From Formicarius rufipectus (Eukaryota; Chordata; Aves; Passeriformes; Formicariidae): a stretch of DNA of 64,000 bases. This document shows positions 50,501 to 62,500 of this stretch, piece after piece. The notes under the pieces were generated by a model that made no database searches, was not told the origin of the DNA, and saw only the letters and a list, made by a program, of their open reading frames with translations. A program made the translations under genes and the position numbers. The stretch spans positions 353,096 to 417,095 of the forward strand of contig VXAU01002493.1 of NCBI GenBank assembly GCA_013399695.1, written 5' to 3'. Position 1 is the first letter of the stretch. Every line of letters starts with the position of its first letter.

Positions 50501-53500
50501 GTCTTTCCTCAGAAAATTGCTGGACTGTTTGCTCATGCACGTATTATTTACCTGAACATTTGAGAAGGGCATAATTTTTATTTGTGCCTGGTGTAAACTT
50601 CAAATGAGAACACAAATGAAATTTTGTTGCCCGAGGACACATCTTCAACACAGCAGCTTACCACTTACTACACACCAATAGCAAACTGGCATTGAACTAC
50701 TTTCAGAGAATCATTTAGGTTTGAAAAGACTTTTAAGATCATTGAATCCAACTATGACTTTCAATTGCTGTAATTCTGTGCAGTAATTTGACACTGCTTG
50801 TCATGGGGCAGTAGAGAGTGAGCAGGTATTTCAAGTATATGATTACCCCCTTGTCCCCAATTATGTCAGGGTGCCAACTGGAAGGAGTTATGTCTTATAA
50901 ATTTTCACATGATTTTCACATGATTCAGAGGGTTGAAAAGCAATAATCTCTAAATTATTAGCTTGCAACAAAAATGAGGAAAAGCACTTGGAAGGGAAAA
51001 ATTTATTTTCTTGATAAAATTTTCCTGTGTTTGGATTAATGGAGTAACTGCAATCCTCTGATTTTGGAAGCACATTTAAATCTTTCAATTCTCAAAGATT
51101 TGTTATTTATTTAAGAGAAAACCTTATTGCTCTCAGTTACTTGAGGTAGTTAAAAACACTTTCCTGAAGATAAAAAGTAAGATCTGCAAACCCCTATTTT
51201 CCTTTTTTCCTTTAAATACTTCAAATGTCAAGAAAAAGCACCAAATGGTTTGGTAAAAATATATGCATATTTTAAGACTTAAGACAAGAGAGGATGAGAT
51301 TCTTCAAACGTTTACTGACTGGTACGTGCATTTATAATTGCAATACTTTGCTCTCTAAACTTACAACTGATCTCTATGTGTAAATGGAAGAACAATTACT
51401 CATGTTCACTCTGTTTCTTCACTGAAACTTTAACCCAGAAGGTAAGAGAAATCATCTTTCCTCCTTCAACAGACAAGTATGCATCACCATCTCCTAACCC
51501 CTGCTGGACTATGCCTTGAAAAAAACGCACTTACAGAAACGTGCCTTTACAAGACTATGCTAACACAACTCTCTGGTGTAGCATCTCTGATTTAGAAGGC
51601 AGGTACAATTATCAAATGCAAATACTTGAATTGTGATTGTAGCTGATATTCAACACTGCAAGCCCTCAGTTTCCCCTTGCAACAGCTGGATGGCTAGAAC
51701 ACTGGTTGCTTTGCTGGAAAGTTAGGTGCTTTGGGACTAATGTACAGTAAGCCTGAAGAATAAAAGAGCACTTGCAATTCAACCCACCAGCTGTTAAACA
51801 GGTAAATATCAGTGTCAGTCACACTAACTTGTATGACAAGATGTTGAGAATACTATTTGAGTTTCAAAGCTGTAGGTAGCTACTAGTACTTCAGTGGTCT
51901 CTTAGAAGCACCTCCTGTAAAAACTGTGTAAACACAGCATCTGATGGTGAGCCTCCTTACTTGCCTTGTATGAACCATGCAACATGAAACAGTGCAGAGT
52001 AAGAGAAAAACGTTAGAGATAATAAAATGTCAAATGCCTGAGTTAAGTTCAACAGTCTCCCTTGCTGATGAAAGCAAAGACAAGAAGGCTGAGAAGTGAG
52101 TAATGACAGTGGGCTATAACTACTGAATGGGCTGCACATTATGGAAAAGCAATGATGACAAGAAGAATCAAAAGTAGTATCTGAAGGAACAAAGTAGTTA
52201 GCAGTAGCAAAGGAAAGATTTTAATGAAGCTGCGTTTCATCCGGGTTTGAGTCTTTCCACAGCAATGCTATTTCCTCCCAAGAATCCCCTCATCTTCCTT
52301 CATTTACTTTGTTCTTCATGAGGTACCTTTGTCTTCCCTCCCTAGTGGGCAGGTGTTGTTCTGTGCTGTGGTTGGTTCCTGCCACAGTGAAACAGTACGC
52401 TAGACAAAATTTAGGTCTGCAGTTAAACAGCAAAGGCATTCAACACAAGCACAGTGAAATATCTTTAGGAAAAAAGTGTGGTACACATACAAAATAGAAA
52501 GTCATGTAAGCACAGTTTACATAATAGATTATGTAATTACTTAATATTGACAAATATATAAACACACAAAAATTCTACACATACAAATATATATATGTGG
52601 TAGTGAGAGGAAAAAGTAGTGAAGACATTCAAAGAATACTTGCAGAGAAGACCCGATTGTGAGAACACAGCTGCAACAACGGCAACTAAGACCAGTAGTT
52701 CCTAAACAAAAGTCGGAGGTGTAGGTACTGGCACAATATCCACTTGCATGTGTGGGTAACATTATAATTCTTATAATGCTTATTCCTTATTTACTCCTAA
52801 TCATCAGACATTTACAAAAATCAATGACAATATTAATTAACACGGTTATTTCATTCTGCCACCAGTTACAGACTTGCTTTGAGCTGTTAAATGACATAAA
52901 ATGTTGCCAAGTCCCAAGACTTAGGCATTCAGTTATCCAGGAAAACTTCCACAGTGCAAAAAGACCAAGTGATACTGGTGTTTTGTACAGCCATTTCAGC
53001 CCAGTTAAGTGTCTCCAAACAAGCATCTCCCAGCTAGCTAACCAACAAATCTGCATTATTAGAAAGCATCTATGTTGCACAGGAACTAACATAAGCATGT
53101 CAATGGCCAGACTACGATTATTACTTGACCTGAATTAAATTTAACCTTATAGCTTTTTGCTCAGGGCCAAGCTTCATTCCAGACACAAAATCTATTCCTA
53201 AAACTCAGAATGGAGCTGAATATTGTGCTTAAAACAGAAGATTTCATATGAATATTTCTACCCAATCGTTACGAATTTATATCCTGAAATCTGATGAATA
53301 TATGATTTTTACGTAAGAGTATTTGGCTTCAAGTCATTAAAGAATGATATATGATGCAACTTCTTACCTAAACCCTAATTTTTTTTTTTAATGATACATC
53401 TTCAGTAAAGAAAGCATATATAGCTTGCCTAAAAGCTTTGCTCGCTTGTTGGTGTACCTTAAATTCTGTGCAGTGTTTTAACCTATTAAGCAAATTGTTA

Positions 53501-56500
53501 TGAAAAGATCCAACTCATCTTGATTACACAGAAAAGCTACATTTACTTACACACTAATTGTAAAACATAACCAACAACACTGAACAGACAAAAGGAGAGA
53601 GGCAGATAGGATACATGAAGGTAATCTTTGACAAGTGACTTACCACAGATGCACCTCTGCCAGTTTGTGTACTACCAAGCCAAGGCATATTGATAGGTGT
53701 GCCAGGATTACTATGAGTATAAGGAGTAGTTCCCTGAACATTTACCAGATCATCACGAGCATGTATAACTAAGAAATCATCAGCCCTATAAATGAAAAAA
53801 CATTGTAAGTTGAGATTCCTAACAGCAATATTGAATACTATGCTTTCTTATACTGCTTTATAGACAGTCAAGCTGTGATATTAAAAACAAAGAACATATA
53901 CCCTTTATTTTCTACTTCCACATCATCATCAACCCATGTATAGATCTGCGTAGCTAAAATCGCAGAAACGTCCAGTTCTTGAATATCGTGACTCGATGCT
54001 ATGGCAATGCAGTTCCGATTTGCCTGAAGAAAGTAACACACAGAAAGGCAGATGCAACAGGGAGCTCGAAAACCAGTGTGTTTTAGTTTTTGCTGGTTAT
54101 TGCACCAATGGTCACAAAAATACACACTTAGTTTATAAAACCCCAAACATTTATATCTAATCTATATAAATTTGTCATTTATCTTTTTAAACTTACATGC
54201 ATCCGAGATAGCATCACACACTATTTTTATCTTATACCTTGCTCAAGTACCTCCTTGCTTTTCTCAGAGAATAAACAATAGGTTACTATACTGCAGTGCT
54301 TGTAACCAAGCAGCCCTCTTCCACTTCTGAACAGAAGAAAAAATTACTTCCTGGTTGTCTTTGACACAATAGGACAAATACTCCTACACACAAGCTTAAA
54401 GCAAAAGTAGAGGCCACCTCTCCCTTCCCTTAATGCATTGCACAACAGAAAAAAAAGTCAGAACTGTTTAATTATTAAAAGGCAATTATGAAGTGCTTTA
54501 AGGAAGGGAGTGCTACAAGTTCTAAGTGCTAAAAGTAGCTGAAGGTGCTGGCAAAGCTTATGTCACACATTCAAAATGGGATTACCACTTGTGTATCAAG
54601 TGGTAGACAACATAATTAGATTACCTCCTTTACACTCACCTTATTGACTGCAAAAGCAGTAATGATGTCAGATTCTTTATGGATTATTCTTGCCTTGCCT
54701 CCTGGATATCCCAAATCTGTTTCTATCTGTATTTTAAAAGCAAAACATAATTAAAAGCAAACTTCTGTGCAACACTTTTCTTTCATGAAAGTACTGAAAC
54801 CAAACACTGTTTCATATGGAATTTCTTTTTCCCTTCTAAATTCTAAGAAAACATAATAAATACAGCCTGTAACAATTATGGTAAACCTGTTTTGTATAAT
54901 AATCTAGCTTCTAACTGGCATGCTGTCTTGGTTTTTAGTATCCAGGGTCAGTTTGTCACTGTGTGGGTGTGTATTCTAAAGCCTCTATGCCATTTTTTCC
55001 CATGAACTGCTCACAATGGCACATTAGCAGCTATTGTCTAAGGCACAGCACACCCCTCAGGCTGCAGGCTGGGTGTTTTGGAACTTCTGTGAGATAAGGA
55101 AATTCTTCTGCCTCCACACCCACCTGAGGGGTCATGTCTGCTAATGGCCCATCAGGGGTATCAAAAATAGGTCATTGTTTATCTCACAGAGTAAATCACC
55201 CATTGTTTTAGTCTCCGCCCTGGGGGAAGGACTGGGCGGAGCCTAAGTGAATATAAGCAGAGGATTTTTGGGCCTAGGGAACTCTCTTCAGATCCAGAAG
55301 AGGACCCGAACCACGAGCAGACTGCGACTGCCACCAGACTGCAACCATCACTCTCACCAGCAGAGGATTTCAACTGCTCTTCGGAGGGACACGCCAAAGC
55401 TTTTTCTTCCCATCCCCCAACCCCCCCCCCCGGGGGGTGACCCAGCACCGGCTACTCATCTCATCACCTGCGGTCTGTAAAATACCTCCGTGCCTGCCAG
55501 GGACAGAGACTGGGGGAGGGAAGGGGTTTTGCTCAGGTTTTTTCTTCTATTTTACTCGGTTAGTTCTGGTTGTTTTTGTTTATCTTAAATATATAGATAT
55601 ATATAAATTATAGCTAGGAACTGTTATCCTTCCATTTATCATATCTTAATTAAAATTTGTTTTGAAATTGAAGGAGATTTGTCCCTCTGTTTTAACTATA
55701 AATTTTTCTAAGCTCTCTAAACTTAGACACATGCTGAGATTACCACAGCAACAGAGAAAATGTAATTTATCACAGAAGTCATAGTACTGTGTTCATTCTC
55801 CAGTTCTTCAGGGATTCTGAAAACCAGCAAGGCTGCTTTCACTCTTGCTGTTGATGATTAAACTTTGAATCTTAATGTTTTGCTCTCAAAAAATTTTGTT
55901 AAGTCTTTGTACGCTTTTAGCAAACACTTCTTGCCACTGAAAATGATGAAATAATTCAAAAGAAGGTAGAAGTAAGCTTCTGAGCAGGAAAAGAAATTTG
56001 ACCTTTGTTAGCTTTTCTATTCACATTTCTCCACAACTAAATAAATCCAGTACCACAAACTTTTTACTATCATATATTCTTTTTTTATTATTATTTATCT
56101 TACTGTGATCTAATGTTGGATTTGAATATGGTCTACCATTTTGTATTTTAGAAATGCATCCAGGCATATGCCAGCACACACAAAATTCTGGACTCTTGAA
56201 CAGGAGCACTGCAATGCTGGTAAACTAAAGAGCTCAGCATTACAAGTATTAAATTGACAGATTACAGGCTCAGTCTGTTGCAGTTACAAAGTATTTACCA
56301 GTAAAAAAATGGCATTGCCAAACTAAAGGTGACCTGAAAATTTAAACTTGAATTACAACATGTAAAATTTCCTATTTTCTTCATAACAGAGAATTATTCC
56401 AGAACTATTCCCAAACTCTCATCTTCAAATTCTTAATCTTCTGACCTTCAGAAGATTTAAACATGAACATTTTACTTGAAAAACCGTAAGATTGTGCTGT

Positions 56501-59500
56501 CAAAGAACTGCAAATGGTCTTCACAGTCTGAAAAACGTCTACAGCTCCTATAGATGAAGCGGAATATCTTCTGTAACGTCAAAACAAAACTGACACCTTT
56601 TTGATTTTATGTACGTAACACTGCACAAAACTGCTGTGACAAACTGACACAAAACCATGATCTGTGTGTTGTGGTGAATGAACCTGCATGAAATTAAAAT
56701 AATTTTTCCCCAGTAAGGTACAATTATCTACTTGCTAATACTGCTTTATCATATAATAAATAACAAGTTAGCCCAAAGACGTTACAGGGTGTTGTCATTT
56801 CTGTTTGACCCTAGTTTTGTAAAAGCAAACTTAAAGAATAGGAAATTCTTTTAATTTACAGGCAAAGGATTACACGTTTTTAGTCTCTCACAGAAACCTT
56901 TTAGAACCTTTAGAACCTTTGTCACCATCTTTAAAATAAGATTAGTGAACATTTTCAGTAGTGAACTAGTATTATACTAATAAATTACTGTAACTTCAGT
57001 TAACCACTTGCACTTACAGGCAACTATTCCAGACATCTCATATTGATGAAATGAGTACTATGTACCACACTGCACTGAATTTTGTCACTTGTGCAAATTT
57101 CAGCTTCAGGTCTTCAATTACCATAGCTTCAGAATTTGAGCCATAAAATTGGATAACACATATTGTTTGTACCTGGCTGCTTAATGCAGTTTTCTAACAT
57201 AATTACATTTCAGATGAAACTCTATAACAAGACTAATTTAATTCAATCCCTTGCAGAAGTGAATTTTTAAGTCTGCTTGCTATGTCAGCAAAGACCTTTT
57301 TAAAGTGAAATCAGCACCATTTCAAAAAGAAAATATTTCATAAGGATGTAAGGTCTAATAAATTTGAGGATTACTACTGTGTACCTTAGAGATGATGGGC
57401 TCCTCCACCACAGAATTTTTCATGGTTTCATTGTGCTCCTCTAGAGACTTCACCAAGGAAAGAACAACCACAGAACAAAGCATAAAGATAAGACATATGA
57501 TGCAAGGTATCAAAGAAATCCTTAATTCCTTGTTTCTTACCCCAGCACAGAACAACTAAAACAGAACAGCATATTTGCACACATATATCTTAAATAGTAA
57601 CAATAATTAACAAACTCTCTACTCAGTACAAAATGTACTGATTTACCTATTCTGTGCTGCAACAGCATCCTGTCCATCCCAAGTAATCTACACTGACATT
57701 TTATCAGCAACAAGAGAAAAAAAAAAGCCACCAACACACCTCTGCTGTGTAAGGCTGTACATGAGTCTCCTTTTAAACATAAAAAGCACACCCAAAATTT
57801 TCCAAAATACCTGGCCACATGGCATAAGAACATAGCTGCATTACCATAAGACTTGACCAGAAATAGTGCATCTTTAAAGGACAAAAGGAACAACTTTCCT
57901 TTTAACTGCAGTCTGCAGTGAACACAATTAGCCAACATTACTGAAGCAAGCTAATATTCTAGTTGTGACAGGATGAAATTAGGTCATACAGACCTCTCTG
58001 CTGCCATGGTGAGGCTTTACTAGTCCTGAATATTCTGTCTCCCGCATGTTTAATTTGTTCTGCTTCTTTCTCCTCTATTTGTGCTACTCCACATTTTTCT
58101 AAAATACCATCAATTCTTTAAATTATTGGGAGTAGGGATAAGGAAAAAAAAAAAAAAAGAGGAACGAAAGAGCAAGGGGAAAAAAAACCCCTAGAAGTCC
58201 ATTACACAACCACAATCTAAAAACTTTTAACTGAATCTGGAACCTGGAATCTGGATAGACACTGGCACAAATTATCAGGAACAGAAAAAGTAACGGTTGT
58301 ATGACCAAGTTTCTTACTAAAATTGAATTATAACATGACAGAAAGCAGTGAATAAAAGCCAGGATGACTGCGGTAGGGACAAACTTGCACTTTTATATCT
58401 CTGGTTGTTTAGGTTACTAGTTTTAATCTTTGAAATTTTCAAGACTGTTATTCAAGGCAGCTTTACTGATCTTCATGAAGATAACACAAAGATTTCTTGT
58501 AGTCGAGTGATTATTTTTGTATTCTATGAAATAATGGACATATTTTTGATATTAAATACTACAGATTTAGAGTCAGAGACAAGAACACTAACCCTAAATT
58601 CCCTAGAAGCAAACAAGCCAGCTATATAACTTAAGTAAAAGTTCACAGATTAACCTGTAGTATTTTGTCCATTTTATACAGCAAACCAACCTCATTTGAG
58701 CATCGCTTCTTTGTAAAAATATTTCTTATGAAGGTTTCCTGGACTTCTTCCTGTTTGACCAGGTATTGCCAGAGCCTCTTTACAGACAGAGCAACATGAC
58801 TGCTAGATCTACAGAAAGAAGTCAAAATAAATACTTATAAATACTCATGTTTGTATTTAATCAAGAGTGCAATAACTTATATTCTGATCAAACTACACTC
58901 AGAAGAAAGGCTGAAGCAAAACTACAGATACTACACAAGATCTATCTGGAAGCACTTTAATACCCTCTTCCTGACAAACCTACATCGAGACGAGGTACAA
59001 AAGGGAAGAAGGAAAATAATATGTAGCATTTTATCCTCCTATTTTGGGACAAAATCCCAAAGAGTGAGAAAAATCTCTTTAAGAAATTACACAATGATAA
59101 GGGCAGCATATAGATTATTTATTAGTCCAACTCTTTCTTTACAACATGGACCATTTCTGTTTATTTCTAAGTGATCCAATCACATGGACAAGGCACGACT
59201 AACACTTCCTCCTAGGAACACATCACCAGCTGGGCAACATCTCTGAAACATACATGACTTTTCAGTAACAAAACTGGAAGGACTGTAGCATCAGATCAGA
59301 ATTCAAATTTTATGCTTATCCCCAGAAATCATATACTCAAGTAACAATTACAAGTACAAACATAGCTCCTTATGACAGGCCAAAACCATCAAAACTGCTT
59401 TAAATTGTAATTTAAAAACAATGTTAGACAGCAGATACATGCAAAACTGTGACTTTTTAATCAAGTCACTAAGTATCACCATGGTGAGATATTTTACAAT

Positions 59501-62500
59501 AAAAAGAAAAATTTTATTTATTGATTCCACAATCTACAAGTGACAGTAAGATTTAAAAAGCAGAAATCTATTTAAAAAATTATAATCTAGGAAACTGAGC
59601 ATACTTTGGCGGAACATTCAATTATGTTAAGGTACAACGATGCAAATATTACAAACAGTAAATATTTCTTCTCTGATGTTAGGTAACAATACTGATAAGA
59701 ATGTGATTTTATTACCTCCAAAGGTGGGGTGATTATTTAATTCATTGTCACTAATCCTTAATTATCTCTCAAGGCAAATTTTCTATTCTTTATTGTTAAC
59801 CATATTTTTTCCAGAGACATGCAAAATCCGTACATTAAGCTTCAGTAAAAGAACTTTTAAAAATTATAAATGGTTGTTTGTTTTTCCTGATCTTGCTTTG
59901 GATCAGAGATGCATGAAATCTGACATGCATCCATCATTTCACAGTGGGTAAGAGCAAATCTAGAAACTGACATATAGTACTGAACTTACAGTCTATCACA
60001 TGCACTAACAACCAAATGCTTGATTTATATTAAAGACATTATGGTCAATGTTTATAGAAATTACACTCACCTGAAAGGAGTGTTTGTAGGCTCAAGTAAA
60101 GTTTTATGGCGAAGCAATGCAGGACCAGCAGACAGAGCATCTTCAGAAGCATGAACTGAAATATAATGTTGAGGTGGACCCCCATACAGCTCAAGACGTC
60201 GGAGAAGAACTTGTTCCCAGCGCTGCAAAGTTTTCAAAACTGCATGGCATATTGGGGAGCTAACTGGAAGCTCTAGAAAGACAAGTAACCAATAATAAAA
60301 AAATCTTCCCTTTCCATTATGACAAAGATCATTCCAGTAGCTGAAGACTGAAGTTTATTTCAAGTATGTCCCCAAGTAAGTTTTATTCAAACCTCAACTT
60401 GATATAAAAAGATGAACTGCTTTGTGCTATCACTGCCAAATGCAGGTTCTCCAATGCTGACAAAAACTAAGTACCATGGAACAGATCCTTCTGGAAGCTA
60501 TGTCAAGGCATATGTATGACAGGCAGGTGATGAGAGAAAGGCAACATTCCTACATAAAGGGACTGTGCCTGACTACTTCAGTGGTATTCTATTGTGGACT
60601 GACTGTACTGCTGGGCAAATGAAGGGCAACTGATGTCCTCTAGTTTTGACTTCTGTAAGGCCTTTAACATAGTCCCAGCACAACATTCTTACCTCTCAAC
60701 TGGGGCGATAAGGATGGACAATGTGATGGCTAAACTGGCTGAATGACCTCAACTGAAGAGTTACATTTAATGTCCAAATGGAGATCAGTAACAAGTAGCA
60801 TCCCTCAGGGATGTATACTGGGATTGGTACTGTTCCATAGCTCTGAGAGTGATATACACAGCGGTAATGACTGCACACTCAGGAATTTTGCAGGTAACAC
60901 CAAGATGAGAGGTGCAGTTATTTGCTGGAGGGAAGGGATGACACCGATACACACCTTGATGGGCCTGAGGAGTGGGCCCATGGGAACCCCACAAGCTTGA
61001 ACAAGGATAAAAATGTACCTGAGCCAGGGCAATCACCAGTACCAAAACCAAGTGATGAACAGACTGAGAGCAGCCCTGTTGTTGGCTAGACTTTGCAAAC
61101 AAAGATTTTGGGATAAGCCTGCGCAATGGATTTTTTTTAGGTGAGGCACAGTATGCGCAGAACTGGCCCCACCCCCTTTACTCCTGAGGTTCATCTGCCA
61201 TGGCCGAGCAGGCTCGGACGGTGACAGCGAGATCCTCGGGACTCGAACCAGCGTCCTCAGAGGAGGAGCCGGCTCCACAGGCGGCGACTTACACCACTCG
61301 GCCAATACCCACCGCTGAGCAGCCCTGTAGAGAAGGAGTTAAGGACAGTAGTGGATGAAAACTTGTATATGAGCCAGCAATGTGCACTTGCAGCCCAGAG
61401 AGGCAACTGCATCCTAGGCTGCATAAAAGAACAGTGAACAGTACAGCATGGGAGGGAATTAGGCCTCTCTCTGTTCTCATAAGACTCCAACTGGTGCACC
61501 ACACACATCTATGGGGTCCCCAGTGTAAGAATGACATGGATCTGTTGGAGTGGGTCAAAAGATGTGCCATGAAAACAGCTAAAACACCTCTCCAGTGGAG
61601 ACAGGCTGAGAGTGTTGGGGTTGCTCAGTCTGGACTAGATACAGCTCCAGGAAAACCTTACAGCTGCCTTTCAGTATTTAAAGGGGACTTACATGAAAGA
61701 CAGAGAAAGACTTTAAAATGGCCTGTAGTGATAGGACAAGGTGCAATGGTTTTAAACCAAAAAAGTAGACTTAGATTAGGCATAAGGAAGACATCTTTTA
61801 TGATGAGGGTGGTGAGACACGGTAACTGGTTGCCAGAGAAGCTGTGGGTGCCCCATCCCAGGAAGGATTCAAGGCCATATCAGATAAGACTTAGAGCAAC
61901 ACTATCTAGTGAAAGATGTCTCTGTCCACGATGTGGTAGGTACGGTTGGACCTAGATGGTCTTTAAAGGTCCCTTCCAAACACAAACCATGCTATGACTC
62001 TGTGATTCTACAAAACAAGGAGTAGGAATGATGCTACTTGCATTACAAAAAAACTATAGCGCTTCCACAAAGAAATAAATATTGTGAATATTCCTACAGG
62101 ACTAAGAGGCAATGAAGATACCAGTATGCAGAGACTTCTGCTAACTACTGAGCATTCTTTCTCACCCATTCGCATTATCCACCCACCATTTTATTTTATA
62201 AATACACGTGTATCATAAAGAGCATCAGAGCATTTATTCCCAGATCACTGAAAAATTACAAACTTTTGAACTAAAGTTACAACATATATATATTATTCAA
62301 CACTACTGATTTAAAGTGTGGTAATTAGGTATGAAGAGACAACTCTGCTGCTTATTACCTGAAAGATCATGTCCAGCCAAAGGGTAGAAAATCTTCAAAT
62401 TGTGAAGTACCAGCTGAACCATTGCCAATCTCATCAGAGACCAACTAACAAGAAAGCACTAGTAAGTCATTTACTAATAGTAAAATATTTTTTCTCACTT

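Noticed and set aside
50888..51088. 66-codon minus-strand frame with protein-like look in a DMXL1 intron
   Set aside because: It begins without an ATG, has no acceptor/donor pair in phase with the neighbouring exons, and is Ser/Phe/Asn-rich as expected by chance in this base composition.
60743..61000. A host gene encoding a reverse-transcriptase-like peptide
   Set aside because: The peptide is a decayed CR1 reverse transcriptase with the catalytic Asp pair changed and surrounding frameshifts and stops. It is a dead LINE copy.
61239..61304. A functional tRNA gene
   Set aside because: The A and B boxes are perfect, but there is no matching acceptor-stem 3' strand after the B box. The sequence runs into a SINE body and the unit is bounded by a target duplication inside CR1.
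61380..61955. 191-codon open frame on the plus strand
   Set aside because: It lies wholly within the CR1 3' region and reads non-coding CR1 sequence.
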